From positions 1-64,000 of the forward strand of contig DATINJ010000145.1 in assembly GCA_035474375.1 (NCBI GenBank): a DNA stretch of 64,000 nucleotides, written 5' to 3'. Both the position numbers and the translations under genes were made by a program. Of this stretch, positions 1 through 9,333 are shown piece after piece (the stretch's first letter is position 1; each line of letters starts with the position of its first letter). The stretch comes from JANNPJ01 sp035474375. GTDB lineage: Bacteria; Actinomycetota; Actinomycetes; Actinomycetales; Kineosporiaceae. The notes under the pieces were generated by a model that worked only from the letters and a program-made list of their open reading frames with translations, was not told where the DNA came from and made no database searches.

Positions 1-138
1 GACGTCCCGATCATCGAGAGCGCGCACCCCAGCCCGATGTCTGCCGACCGTGGCTTCTTCGGCTCCAAACCGTTCAGCCGGGTCAACGCCGAGTTGGAAG
101 ATCTCGGCGCCGACCCGATCGACTGGTCCCTGCCCTAA
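1..138 (+). CDS. ung: Uracil-DNA glycosylase, C-terminal fragment (partial at window edge)
   Basis: Only the last 45 codons are present; the reading frame is open from base 1 and ends at TAA. The fragment has the family-1 uracil-DNA glycosylase signature HPSPMSADRGFFGSKPFS, which contains the catalytic/minor-groove HPSP loop, and ends in the typical DPIDWSLP tail. The enzyme removes uracil from DNA to start base-excision repair in the cytoplasm. The convergent fbiC gene ends 8 bases downstream. The N-terminal catalytic Asp region lies outside the window, so integrity cannot be judged. Confidence 0.9.
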   Translation, partial: DVPIIESAHPSPMSADRGFFGSKPFSRVNAELEDLGADPIDWSLP

Positions 139-145
139 TCCCGGG

Positions 146-2728
146 TCAGGACGCAACCACGCTTCGACCAGCAACGCCGTAGGCCGTGGTGCGCTGGCTG
201 ACCGGGCGGCCGATGCCCTCGGCGATCGACCGCAGCTCCTCGACGCTCTTGGCCGAGCCATGCTGCGAACCGGCCATCCGAGAGATCGTTTCCTCCATCA
301 GCGTGCCACCGAGATCGTTCACCCCGGCCCGGAGCATCGCCCGGGTGCCCTCGACGCCGAGCTTCACCCAGGACGTCTGGATGTTGTCGATCCGGCCGTG
401 CAGCAACAGCCGGGCGAGCGCGTGCACCACCAGGTTGTCCCGCGCGGTCGGTCCCGGTCGGGCCACCCCGGCCAGGTAGATCGGCGCGTTGTGGTGCACG
501 AACGGCAACGCGACGAATTCGGTGAACGCCGCCTGCCCGTAGGCCAGGCTGCGTTCCTGCACCTCGGCGAGCAGGCGCAGGTGCCGAACCCAGTGCGAGG
601 GCTGGTCGACGTGCCCGTACATCATCGTCGAGCTGGTCGGCAGGCCGACCTGATGTGCGGTGCTGACCACCTCGATCCAGCTCGCGGTCGGCAGCTTGCC
701 CTTGGTCAGCACCCAACGGACGTCGTCGTCCAGGATCTCCGCGGCCGTGCCGGGCAGCGAGTTCAGCCCGGCCTCCTTGGCCTGCACCAACCATTCTCGG
801 ATCGGCAAGCCGGTGCGGGTCGAACCGTTCACCACCTCCATCGGGCTGAAGGCGTGAATGTGCAGGTCGGGGACCTTGGCACGGACGGCGCGAGCGATGT
901 CGAAGTAAGCGGTGGCGGGCAGGTGCGGATCGATCCCACCCTGCAGACAGACCTCGGTAGCGCCGAGGTCCCACGCTTGCTGGGCTCGGTCGGCCACCTC
1001 GTCCAAGGAGAGGGTGAACGCGTCGTCGTCCTTGCGCCGCTGGGCGAAGGCACAGAACCGGCAACCGGTGTAGCAGACATTGGTGAAGTTGATGTTCCGG
1101 TTCACCACGTAGGTGACGGTGTCCCCAACGGTTTCTCGGCGCAGGTCGTCGGCGATCCGGACCAGGGCGCCAACGGCTGGGCCCTCGGCATGGGCCAGGA
1201 CGATCGCCTGCTCCTCGGTGAGCGCCCGCGGATCCCGCTCCGCCGTCCGCAGGGCAGCCGCGACGTCACCGTCGATCCGTTCCGGCGCACCGGTGATCGC
1301 GGCCTTCTCGCGGAGCGCCTGCCAGTCGCCGTAGACGTCGTCGAAGTCGCCGCGCCGGTCGCTGGTCCGGCCGATCGTGTCGACCTCGACGTTCAGGTCG
1401 ATCCGGCCGCTGCTGCCCCACTCCGGGTCGGGCTCCTGCCAGGGCAGCCCCACCGGCAGGGCCGACGGATTCGCCAGCCCCGCGCGATCTCCTTGGTTGA
1501 GCATCAGCGCGTTCACGTGCCGGCCCACCCGCGGGTCGAGCCAGGGCTCGCCCGCCGCGGCGTACTCCGGATGGACGGTGAGCCGCTCGGTCAGCTCGAA
1601 ACCCGCCTCTTCGCTCCAGCGCGCCAAATCGTCCAGGTGCGGCCAGGGCCGCTCCGGGTTCACGTGGTCGGGCGTCAGCGGCGAGACACCACCCCAGTCG
1701 TCGGCACCGGCCGCGAGCAACCGGCCGAGCTGCGAGGAATCGGAGAGGTTCGGCGGGACCTGAATTCGCATCCGAGGGCCCAGCACCAGTCGAGCCACCG
1801 CGACGGCGGCCAGGTATTCCTCTGGCTCGGCATCCGGCACCCCACGCATCGCGGTAGCCGGCTTCGCCCGGAAGTTCTGCACGATCACTTCCTGGATGTG
1901 GCCGTACTCCCGAGCCAGTCGGCGCAGAGCGAAGAACGAATCCGCGCGCTCGGCATAGGTCTCACCGATCCCGATCAGCACCCCGGTGGTGAACGGGATG
2001 TTCAGCCGCCCGGCGTCCTCGATCACCCGCAACCTGACCTCGGGATCTTTGTCCGGGCTGCCGTAGTGCGCCAGGCCCGGGGTCTCGAACAGCCGCCGGG
2101 ACGTCGTTTCCAGCATCATCCCGACGGATGGCGACACCGGCTTCACCCGGCCGAGCTCCTGCCAGCTCATCACGCCCGGATTGAGGTGCGGCAGCATTCC
2201 GGTGACCTCGAGGACCTGGACGGCGAGCGAGCGCACGTACCCGAGGGTGGATTCGTAGCCGGCCTCGGCCAGCCATTCACGAGCTTCCGGCCAGCGCTCC
2301 TCGGGCCGGTCGCCGAGGGTGAAAAGGACTTCCTTGCAGCCCAGCGCCGCACCCTGGCGAGCAACCCGCAGCACTTCGTCGGCAGACATGAACGGCGCCT
2401 GGCCGGCGCGCTGCAGCTGGTGCGGGGTCTGCACGAAGGTGCAGTAATGGCAGCGGTCCCGGCACATCCGGGTGACCGGCACGAAGACCTTGCGGGAGTA
2501 CGTCACGATGCCAGAGCGACCAGCGCTGGCCAGGCCGGCGTCCCGGACCGCCGAGGCGGCCAGCAGCAGCCGGTCCAGATCGGCGCCTCTGGCGTGCAGC
2601 AGAACCTCGGCCTCGGCCGCATCCAGGGTCACGCCGTCTGCGGCGCGGCGCAGGACGCGGCGCATCGCCGATTCGCTGGGGACGTGCTCCTCGGGCGGTG
2701 CTGGGGAATCGCTGGGCTCGCTCGGCAT
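146..2728 (-). CDS. fbiC: FO synthase FbiC (fused CofG/CofH, F420 cofactor biosynthesis)
   Basis: This 860-residue two-domain radical SAM enzyme makes FO (7,8-didemethyl-8-hydroxy-5-deazariboflavin), the chromophore of coenzyme F420, from tyrosine and a flavin-pathway pyrimidine. Both halves keep the CxxxCxxC cluster motif: Cys89/93/96 in the CofG-like half (CRDRCHYC) and Cys552/556/559 in the CofH-like half (CYTGCRFC). The fused form is typical of actinobacteria. The ATG start has a clear AGGAGA Shine-Dalgarno. It is transcribed towards ung and divergently from an alpha/beta hydrolase, with 269 bases between. Its presence implies F420-dependent enzymes elsewhere in the genome. Confidence 0.95.
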   Translation of the reverse strand: MPSEPSDSPAPPEEHVPSESAMRRVLRRAADGVTLDAAEAEVLLHARGADLDRLLLAASAVRDAGLASAGRSGIVTYSRKVFVPVTRMCRDRCHYCTFVQTPHQLQRAGQAPFMSADEVLRVARQGAALGCKEVLFTLGDRPEERWPEAREWLAEAGYESTLGYVRSLAVQVLEVTGMLPHLNPGVMSWQELGRVKPVSPSVGMMLETTSRRLFETPGLAHYGSPDKDPEVRLRVIEDAGRLNIPFTTGVLIGIGETYAERADSFFALRRLAREYGHIQEVIVQNFRAKPATAMRGVPDAEPEEYLAAVAVARLVLGPRMRIQVPPNLSDSSQLGRLLAAGADDWGGVSPLTPDHVNPERPWPHLDDLARWSEEAGFELTERLTVHPEYAAAGEPWLDPRVGRHVNALMLNQGDRAGLANPSALPVGLPWQEPDPEWGSSGRIDLNVEVDTIGRTSDRRGDFDDVYGDWQALREKAAITGAPERIDGDVAAALRTAERDPRALTEEQAIVLAHAEGPAVGALVRIADDLRRETVGDTVTYVVNRNINFTNVCYTGCRFCAFAQRRKDDDAFTLSLDEVADRAQQAWDLGATEVCLQGGIDPHLPATAYFDIARAVRAKVPDLHIHAFSPMEVVNGSTRTGLPIREWLVQAKEAGLNSLPGTAAEILDDDVRWVLTKGKLPTASWIEVVSTAHQVGLPTSSTMMYGHVDQPSHWVRHLRLLAEVQERSLAYGQAAFTEFVALPFVHHNAPIYLAGVARPGPTARDNLVVHALARLLLHGRIDNIQTSWVKLGVEGTRAMLRAGVNDLGGTLMEETISRMAGSQHGSAKSVEELRSIAEGIGRPVSQRTTAYGVAGRSVVAS

Positions 2729-2997
2729 TGCATCTCCTGTACCGGTGCTTGGTCGCGTGTACCGGGTGCGCGGATCGTCGGTGGTCAGCGGTCTTTGCTG
2801 GAACGAACCTACGGGTGCCCCGTCGGCATTCCGCTCGCGGCTGGCCTCTTGGTTCGGTTTGTCCCCGCGTCCGGCGATTCACCAGCGCAGAGGCGACAAC
2901 TCGGGTTGAACGTGACAATGAGTATTGACATCCCAAGTAGAGTCTCCAAGTCCGGACGCCACCGGAGCGACCGGCTCGAGTCAGAGCGAGGAGCAGG

Positions 2998-4038
2998 ATG
3001 AGCGGCGAGCGAAATCTGACCCTGCCTGATCCGGAACATCGGATTCAGGTGCGATCCGCGGACGGCACCCGGCTGAACATCGAGAGCTTCGGCCCGGACG
3101 ACGGCCCCACCGTGGTGCTGGCCCACGGCTGGACCTGCTCGATCGCGTTCTGGACCAAGCAAGTTGCCGAGTTGATCAGCAACGACGTCCGGGTGATCGC
3201 CTACGACCAGCGCGGACACGGCAGCAGTGGGGCGGCCGGACCGGCCGGCCACACCCCGGAGGCGCTCGCCGACGACCTCTCCGCCGTCCTGAACTCGCCG
3301 CTAGTGCGTGGCCGCAAGGTCGTCGTGGCCGGGCACAGCATGGGTGCGATGACATTGATCGCCTTCGGCGCCCGGCATCCGCAACAGTTACGCCAGCGGG
3401 TCGCGGCAGCACTGCTGGCCAGCACCGGGATGAACGAGTTGGTGGTGCGCGCCCGGATCGTCCCGCTGCCGTTGCCACTTGCCAAGCTGGCCCGACCGGT
3501 GATTACCCGGCTGATGAGCCTGAGCCCGGCCGGCACCACGCCGAATCGCTGGCAGCGGACGGTGACCCGATACACGGCGCTTTCCAGCAGCGCCAGCGCG
3601 GCCGACGTGATGTTCTGCACCACCCTGATCGGCTCCTGCCCACCGGCCACCCGGGCGGCGTTCGCCCGGATGCTGTCGGTGCTGGACCTGGACGACGCGG
3701 TCCGAGAGTTCGACGTCCCTACCATCGTGGTGGCCGGGACCAGCGATCGACTGACGCCGATCTGGCACGCCCGACGGCTCGCTGACAGCCTGCCTCGACT
3801 GCTGAGTTTCGTTGAGCTCGAGGGCTCCGGGCACATGACTCCGGTGCAGTCCGCAGCCGCGGTGAACACGGTGTTCCACCAGCTGATCCGGGATCATCTG
3901 CAACCGCAGGCGCCCGGATCCGAAGATCTAGCCGGCGCGGAGAGCTCGCCAAGAGCATCCGAAGGGGTGCAAATCCGGCTCACAGATGGTTCGATCGATC
4001 TTAGACAGATCCCCGATACCGCTCAGGAGACAGCCTAA
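2998..4038 (+). CDS. Alpha/beta hydrolase fold protein
   Basis: This 346-residue protein has a complete alpha/beta-hydrolase layout. The oxyanion-hole motif HGWTC is near residue 43, the nucleophile elbow GHSMG puts Ser114 at the active site, and Asp250 (TSDRLTP) and His279 (GSGHMTP) complete the triad. The substrate is unknown; small esters, lactones or epoxides are typical for the family. The last roughly 50 residues are an extra hydrophilic tail. Its TAA stop overlaps the ATG of the next gene by one base, so it is probably translationally coupled to the short-chain dehydrogenase. The start has a GAGGAGCAGG Shine-Dalgarno. Confidence 0.85.
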   Translation: MSGERNLTLPDPEHRIQVRSADGTRLNIESFGPDDGPTVVLAHGWTCSIAFWTKQVAELISNDVRVIAYDQRGHGSSGAAGPAGHTPEALADDLSAVLNSPLVRGRKVVVAGHSMGAMTLIAFGARHPQQLRQRVAAALLASTGMNELVVRARIVPLPLPLAKLARPVITRLMSLSPAGTTPNRWQRTVTRYTALSSSASAADVMFCTTLIGSCPPATRAAFARMLSVLDLDDAVREFDVPTIVVAGTSDRLTPIWHARRLADSLPRLLSFVELEGSGHMTPVQSAAAVNTVFHQLIRDHLQPQAPGSEDLAGAESSPRASEGVQIRLTDGSIDLRQIPDTAQETA

Positions 4039-4943
4039 TGCGGATTCCCCGCCCGATCGGCGGCAAGGTTGTCGTGATCACCGGAGCTGCCCGCGGCATC
4101 GGTGAAGCACTCGCCGTTGCCTTGGCCGGTCGCGGCGCCCGAGTGGCGCTGCTCGGTCTGGAACCGGATCGGCTGGCCCAGGTCGCCGAGCGCTGCGGCC
4201 CGAATGCGGCCTGGTGGGAGTGCGATGTCACCGACCCGGACGCGCTGGCCGAGGCGGTCGAGGGCGTGCGCCAGCGGTTCCATCGAGTAGATGTGCTGGT
4301 CTGCAATGCCGGCATCGCGATCGGTGGCACTGTCCTGCTGTCCGATCCGGTGTCCTTCGACCGAGTGATCGAGGTAAACCTGCTGGGCAGCATCCGGACC
4401 GTCCGCGCGTTCCTGCCACTGCTGGTCTCGGCCCACGGCTATTACCTGCAGATCGCCTCGCTGGCGGCGATGGCGCCGGGCCCGCTGATGTCGGCCTACG
4501 ACGCCAGCAAGTCCGGGGTGGAGGCCTTCGCCTTGGCGCTGCGGACCGAGGTGGCTCACCACGGGGTGGACGCCGGGGTGGCTTATCTGAGCTTCACCGA
4601 TACCGACATGACCCGCGGCGCGGGGCTGGACGGCGGTTCAGAGGACCTTCGTCAGCAACTACCCGGCCCGCTGGGGCGGCTGTACGAGCTGGGCCCGGCG
4701 GTGGAACGCCTGGTCGCCGGGATCGAGCGGCGGGCGCCGTTCGTCTACGGGCAGGCCTTCATCCGCTGGCTGCGACCGTTGCGCTGGCTGCTGCCCAGTG
4801 CCGCCTACTGGACCGGTCGGCGCGGTGCCGCTCACGCCGAGCAGGCGATGACCGGCCGCGCCATGGAGGCATCGCAGCCGGTCGGCGCGGGCGGTCGAGC
4901 CGACACCGAGGCCAGGAACCGACACCCCAGCCCGCTGCTCTGA
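4038..4943 (+). CDS. Short-chain dehydrogenase/reductase
   Basis: This classical SDR of 301 residues carries the cofactor motif TGAARGIG at 15-22, the NAG motif near residue 90, and catalytic Ser141 with the YxxxK pair Tyr154/Lys158 (YDASK). It should be an NAD(P)-dependent oxidoreductase acting on an alcohol or ketone. The length slightly exceeds a minimal SDR because of a Gly/Arg-rich C-terminal tail. It overlaps the upstream hydrolase by one base. A hydrolase-SDR pair suggests a short catabolic or lipid-modifying step, but the substrate cannot be read from sequence. Confidence 0.85.
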   Translation: MRIPRPIGGKVVVITGAARGIGEALAVALAGRGARVALLGLEPDRLAQVAERCGPNAAWWECDVTDPDALAEAVEGVRQRFHRVDVLVCNAGIAIGGTVLLSDPVSFDRVIEVNLLGSIRTVRAFLPLLVSAHGYYLQIASLAAMAPGPLMSAYDASKSGVEAFALALRTEVAHHGVDAGVAYLSFTDTDMTRGAGLDGGSEDLRQQLPGPLGRLYELGPAVERLVAGIERRAPFVYGQAFIRWLRPLRWLLPSAAYWTGRRGAAHAEQAMTGRAMEASQPVGAGGRADTEARNRHPSPLL

Positions 4944-5010
4944 AGCCCGGCGCCGCAGCTGTGGCCTGGGCCCGGCTGGAGGTCTGCCGGGAGCACCATA
5001 GGCTGCAGGG

Positions 5011-5757
5011 ATGACCGAGTACCGGGTGGCCGAACTTGCGCGGGCGGCTCAGACCTCGGTCCGCAATGTCCGGGTCTATCAAGACCGCGGTCTGCTGCCG
5101 CCGCCGCGCCGCGAGGGCCGGATCGGCCTCTACAACGAGGCCCACCTGGCCAGGCTGCGCTTGATCAACCGGCTGCTGGCCCGGGGATACACCTTCGCCA
5201 CCATCGGTGAGCTGTTCGACGCCTGGAGCAAGGGCAAAGACCTGGCCGACACGCTCGGCCTGCGCGAGGCGCTGACCGCTCCGTGGACTCAGGAAGAATC
5301 GGTCCGGATGACTCGGGCCGAGGTCAGCCGCCGGTTCGGCACGCCGTTCTCACCCGATTCGGCAGCTCGCGCGATCGAGCTGGGCATGCTCGTTCCGGAC
5401 GGGAAGGATGGCACGGCGTACCTGGTACCCAGCCCGAGCCTGCTGGACGCCGGCTCCGAACTGGTTGCCGCCGGGGTCCCGCTGGACGTCGTCCTCGATC
5501 TGGCGGCCGGCGTGAAGGACGACATGTCTCGGGTGGCGCAGCGCTTCATCTCGCTGCTGCTCGACCACATCGCGGACACCGACGACGAGAAGCAGCTGGC
5601 CGGGCCGCTATCGGGTGAGGTGGCCAAACGGGTGGTCCGGTTGCGGCCGTACGCCCAACGCACCGTGGACGCGCTCCTGCTGATGGCCATGCAGCGAGAG
5701 ACCGACCGGCTGCTGGATCAGCTGGCACACAGCACCGATCTGCACGAAGACCAATAA
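5011..5757 (+). CDS. MerR-family transcriptional regulator
   Basis: The first 75 residues form a MerR winged helix-turn-helix: YRVAELARAAQTSVRNVRVY (residues 4-23), then the wing YQDRGLLPPPRREG and a second helical segment ending GYTFATIGELF. The remaining 170 residues are an effector region with no cysteine cluster, so this is not a metal sensor of the MerR/CueR type. It lies 67 bases after the SDR on the same strand and might regulate that pair, but no operator is evident. The ATG start immediately precedes the HTH, as is usual for the family. Confidence 0.85.
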   Translation: MTEYRVAELARAAQTSVRNVRVYQDRGLLPPPRREGRIGLYNEAHLARLRLINRLLARGYTFATIGELFDAWSKGKDLADTLGLREALTAPWTQEESVRMTRAEVSRRFGTPFSPDSAARAIELGMLVPDGKDGTAYLVPSPSLLDAGSELVAAGVPLDVVLDLAAGVKDDMSRVAQRFISLLLDHIADTDDEKQLAGPLSGEVAKRVVRLRPYAQRTVDALLLMAMQRETDRLLDQLAHSTDLHEDQ

Positions 5758-5763
5758 CGCGCG

Positions 5764-5789
5764 CGAACGCTAACTTTTCGGCGCGTTCG
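5764..5789. terminator. Convergent hairpin between merR-type gene and the small repeat gene
   Basis: The 7-base arms CGAACGC (5764-5770) and GCGTTCG (5783-5789) are perfectly complementary around a T-rich loop. The hairpin covers the stop codon of the minus-strand small gene and follows the MerR stop by 6 bases, so it could end transcription in both directions. There is no long U-tract. Confidence 0.35.
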
Positions 5790-6021
5790 GATCTTCCTTG
5801 GGGCCGGGCTGCTTGGTGCCGGCCTGCTTGGCGGCGTCCTTCAGCTTGGTACCCAGTTCCTGCACCTTGGCCCGGTTCTTCGGGTCCTTGATTTTGTCGC
5901 CTAATTCCTGAATTTTGGCCCGGTTCTTTGGGTCTTTGGCCGCATCCTGAGCTTGTTGGAGAAGTTTCTTGCCTTGCGGAGATCGGGCGAAGGCACTGAC
6001 TTTGCTGAAGATTCCGGCCAT
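5770..6021 (-). CDS. Small lysine-rich repeat protein, function unknown
   Basis: This 83-residue, very basic and charged protein contains two tandem 16-residue units, KDPKNRAKIQELGDKI (29-44) and KDPKNRAKVQELGTKL (45-60). They should form an amphipathic helix or short coiled coil. The tail is Lys/Pro-rich (GPKEDPNAPKS). There is no signal peptide or membrane segment. I do not recognise a named family; nucleic-acid or protein binding is only a guess from charge. It is divergent from the flavin disulfide reductase gene at 6123. Confidence 0.6.
   Translation of the reverse strand: MAGIFSKVSAFARSPQGKKLLQQAQDAAKDPKNRAKIQELGDKIKDPKNRAKVQELGTKLKDAAKQAGTKQPGPKEDPNAPKS
5842..5937 (-). repeat. Two tandem 48-base coding repeats
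   Basis: These encode the two 16-residue units of the small basic protein. The copies differ at several third codon positions, so the repeat is kept at protein level rather than being a fresh duplication. Confidence 0.7.
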
Positions 6022-6122
6022 GGCCCCAATCTACGTGCTGCACCGCAACGCCGCACCCCCGCGACGATCATGTATTGCTGCTCCCGGTTGGCGGATCCGC
6101 CAGGGGTCGGGATGATCGTTGT

Positions 6123-7574
6123 ATGACAGAGAGCACTCAACCGAACACAGCTGGAGTCGACGAGTTCGACATCGTCGTGATCGGGACCGGGTCGGCCGGC
6201 CAGCCGCTGGCTGCGGAATTGGCCCGGGCCGGCCGATCCGTGCTGGCGATTGAGGCTGGTCTGGTCGGCGGCGAATGCGCCTATCTGGCCTGCATCCCGT
6301 CAAAGGCGATGCTGCTGGCGGCGCAGCGGCACCGAGCTCGGACCGGGCCGGCCGGGAGCACCGAACCGGACCCGGCGGCGTACGCGGGGGCGGTCGCCGT
6401 CCGGGATCACACGACCCGGAACCGGGATGATTCCGTCGAGGCAACCGCCCTGGAGAAGGACGGCGTCACTCTGCTGCGCGGACAGGCCACGGTGGACGGC
6501 CACTCGGTCAAGGTCGACTCGGCCGCCGGCGACCGCACGGTGCGCTGGCGCCAGGCACTGGTGCTGGCCACCGGCTCGCAGGCGGTGATTCCCCCGATCG
6601 ACGGGTTGACCTCGACCACCACCTGGACCAGCCCGAACGCGCTGTCCGACGACGAATTGCCGAACCGGTTGACCATCCTCGGCGGTGGTGCGATCGGCTG
6701 CGAACTGGCACAGGTGTATGCCTCCTTCGGGTCGGCGGTGACGCTGATCGAGGCCGCACCCACGCTGCTGGCCGCCGAGGCGGACTGGATCGGCGAAGCG
6801 ATGGCGGACGTGCTGCGCAAGGTCGGGGTCGACGTCCGTACCGGCACCGAGGTCACCGCTGTGGAATCGGACGGCACCGAGACCTCCACCCTGGTCAGGA
6901 CCGCCGACGGCGCGGAGGTGGCCACCGATCGAATCCTGGTCGCGGTGGGAAAGCGGCCCAGAAGCTCGGGTTTCGGGCTCGACTCGCTCGGTATCACGGC
7001 GCAGGAGAATGGCGCCCTCGGGGTGGACGCGCGGTGCCGGGTGATCGCCGAGAGCGGCGTCCTGGACGACGTCTACGCGATTGGTGATCTGACCGCACTC
7101 GCTCCGTACACCCACACCGCGAACTACCATGCCCGAATCGTCACCGCGCACCTGCTCGGCCGTGGGCAGGACGCCGATCACGTGGGAATTCCTCGGGTGG
7201 TCTACACCGACCCACCGGTGTTCTGCACCGGAGAGACCGAGGATGCCGCCCGAGAACGCGGTGCGCACGTGCTCAGTGCCCGCTGTGACGCCACCGAAAC
7301 CTCTCGCTCAGCACTCGAGCGGGCCTCCGATCCCGAGGATCATCGGCCGGCCGGCCTGGAGCTGATCGCGGACGCGGACACCGGGGTACTGCTCGGAGCC
7401 TCCGCGATCGGACCGGAGGCAGACTCCTGGGCCGCCGAACTTGCGCTCGCCGTCCGGGCCCGATTGACCGTGCACACCCTGGCCCAGCATTTGCATGCGT
7501 TCCCGTCCTGGACCGAGGCGATTCACGTTCCAGCTCGCTCGCTGGCCGAGCAAATCCCTGCCACATCGCCGTGA
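6123..7574 (+). CDS. Pyridine nucleotide-disulfide oxidoreductase (Lpd/MerA-like)
   Basis: This 483-residue class I flavoprotein disulfide reductase starts with the FAD-binding motif DIVVIGTGSAG, followed by the redox-active CxxxxC pair in GGECAYLACIPSK. A second Rossmann motif (ILGGGAIGCELAQ) binds NAD(P)H, and the segment YAIGDLT is the second FAD contact. The C-terminal HAFPSWTE resembles the His-Glu active-site base of lipoamide dehydrogenase. It lacks an N-terminal heavy-metal domain. The exact disulfide substrate (mycothiol-type, lipoamide or other) is not resolvable. I chose ATG 6123 over an in-frame TTG 48 bases upstream because the protein then begins just before the FAD motif. Confidence 0.85.
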   Translation: MTESTQPNTAGVDEFDIVVIGTGSAGQPLAAELARAGRSVLAIEAGLVGGECAYLACIPSKAMLLAAQRHRARTGPAGSTEPDPAAYAGAVAVRDHTTRNRDDSVEATALEKDGVTLLRGQATVDGHSVKVDSAAGDRTVRWRQALVLATGSQAVIPPIDGLTSTTTWTSPNALSDDELPNRLTILGGGAIGCELAQVYASFGSAVTLIEAAPTLLAAEADWIGEAMADVLRKVGVDVRTGTEVTAVESDGTETSTLVRTADGAEVATDRILVAVGKRPRSSGFGLDSLGITAQENGALGVDARCRVIAESGVLDDVYAIGDLTALAPYTHTANYHARIVTAHLLGRGQDADHVGIPRVVYTDPPVFCTGETEDAARERGAHVLSARCDATETSRSALERASDPEDHRPAGLELIADADTGVLLGASAIGPEADSWAAELALAVRARLTVHTLAQHLHAFPSWTEAIHVPARSLAEQIPATSP

Positions 7575-7627
7575 TCAGCCGCAGCTCCCGCAAAGATCGC
7601 CAGCAGGCACTGACCGAAAAGATTGAC

Positions 7628-9295
7628 TCACAGCCGGAATACCGTGTAGGCCGGGCGGCCGGAGAGATCCACCACGAGCCAGGGGCCCGGTGATCGAGCT
7701 TCGGCAGAGCCCGGCATCGTTCGCAGCCGCTCTCTCAGCATGACGTCGGCGGCGCTCCCGGTGCGAACCGCGACCCAGTCGTTCGCCCGGGCCTTGAACA
7801 GCCATCTCGGATCGGCCTCGAACGACACGATGCTCGAGGCGCTGTCGCCGGCTCCGGCGAAGTAGACGAGCGGGTAGCAGAGCCACCAATCCGGACAGTA
7901 GACCGTCGGGCGAACGGCCCCCGGATGGGCCGAAATAATTTCCCATACCTGCTGTTTGGGATCAACCTTGGCGGTGAGAAAGGCTTCGTGCGTGGCACTC
8001 CCGTGATCCCGCAGCGGCTGGAAGTACGCGGTGATCGTGACTGCCAACAGCGCGATGCCAAGCGCAAGTGTCGATATCGTCGCCGGCCCGGGTCCCACTT
8101 CGGCAGCACCGGTCTCGGCGTCGGGTCGGGATCGCGAATACCTGGTCGCCACCAGCCAGACCGAATGCTTCATTGCCACCACAAAGCACAAGACGGCGGG
8201 CGGCACAATGAACACGGCGTACCGCCCGTATTCTGGCAGAACTACCGGAGCGGCCAGCGAAAGATACAGCAGAACAGCCGAAACCGAGGTCCCGACGAGA
8301 AGCCCGACATCACGCCAGACCCGATGAGCCAGGGCCACGAGCAGGCCGGTGACCACCACGATCAGGGTGACTGTCAGCGCACCCCGCTCCAGGATCAGCC
8401 AGGGTTTGGAAATCACTCCGGTGGAGACGAAATAATTGTGCACCGAGCGGCCCGAAAAGAGCGAGAACAGGGTGCTCGTGAACTTCCAGGCGTGGTCGAG
8501 GTCGGTGATTCTGGCAACGGAAATGCCTTGACCAGTCGCATGATTGGTGTCAGCGAGGACACGCGAAAGGACGACCAGCCCAGCGGAGGCCAGGGCGAAC
8601 CCGCCCCAGCGCAACGGAGCCAGTCGCCCCCACCACCCGGCCGGTGCGCGACCCGCGCCGAGCACCAGGCCCCAGATCAACGGCAGGGTTAAAACCGCCG
8701 TTGGATGCACCACAATGGCTGCCACCACCGCGAGCACGGCCGCCAGCCACCGGCCGCGCCCCGCCGCGGCGATCGCCACCACGATGAAAGGCCCGAGCAG
8801 GCTGGGATCCCAGCCAAATCGTGAGTACGCGATGTTGATCGGCAGGCACGCCAGAATCACCGCCGTTGACAAGGCGGCACCTCGGCCCCATACCGAGCGC
8901 AACCCGACAAAGGCCAGCCAGACCGTCAGAACACCGGCGATCACCGCCGGTACCCGCAACACCCAGATCGCCGGACCCACCACGACCTGGATCGGGGCAA
9001 GCACCGCGGCCAGGAAGATGTTGGTACTCAGCCGCCCACTCGGGGCCTGCACGACGACCGGCAACGAAGCCTGAAACCGCTCTATTTGAACCCCGTACCA
9101 AGCTTCGTCACCGTTGAAGCCCGGCAGGTTGTTCAGATCGATCACGCGTAACAGAAAGGCCAACAGGAACACCACGAACAGCACTGCGCCAACCACCAGT
9201 GAACGCACCGGTCGAGACGGCGGATCGGCGTCCATGGGCAGGGCCACGTGATCCACCGACAGCACGGACTCCTGCTTCAACCCAGCTCCCAGCAT
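7628..9295 (-). CDS. Polytopic GT-C-type glycosyltransferase (PMT/ArnT-like)
   Basis: This 555-residue integral membrane protein has about ten hydrophobic segments. The first extracellular loop carries the acidic motif FNGDEAWYG (Asp63-Glu64), which is diagnostic of GT39/ArnT-like enzymes that use polyprenyl-phosphate sugars. The C-terminal 100 residues form a soluble outer domain. The acceptor (protein, lipid or cell-wall glycan) is unknown. It is the last gene of a minus-strand run with another GT-C-like gene 38 bases upstream. An in-frame ATG 60 bases downstream of the chosen start is an equally good start. Confidence 0.7.
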   Translation of the reverse strand: MLGAGLKQESVLSVDHVALPMDADPPSRPVRSLVVGAVLFVVFLLAFLLRVIDLNNLPGFNGDEAWYGVQIERFQASLPVVVQAPSGRLSTNIFLAAVLAPIQVVVGPAIWVLRVPAVIAGVLTVWLAFVGLRSVWGRGAALSTAVILACLPINIAYSRFGWDPSLLGPFIVVAIAAAGRGRWLAAVLAVVAAIVVHPTAVLTLPLIWGLVLGAGRAPAGWWGRLAPLRWGGFALASAGLVVLSRVLADTNHATGQGISVARITDLDHAWKFTSTLFSLFSGRSVHNYFVSTGVISKPWLILERGALTVTLIVVVTGLLVALAHRVWRDVGLLVGTSVSAVLLYLSLAAPVVLPEYGRYAVFIVPPAVLCFVVAMKHSVWLVATRYSRSRPDAETGAAEVGPGPATISTLALGIALLAVTITAYFQPLRDHGSATHEAFLTAKVDPKQQVWEIISAHPGAVRPTVYCPDWWLCYPLVYFAGAGDSASSIVSFEADPRWLFKARANDWVAVRTGSAADVMLRERLRTMPGSAEARSPGPWLVVDLSGRPAYTVFRL

Positions 9296-9333
9296 GCGAT
9301 TCCGTCGTTGATGTGACCCGGGCAGACTGTCCC

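Noticed and set aside
50..3001. 983-codon open frame on the plus strand opposite fbiC
   Set aside because: It mirrors the high third-position GC of fbiC, has a low-complexity Arg/Pro/Gly/His composition and no domain, while fbiC on the other strand has complete catalytic motifs.
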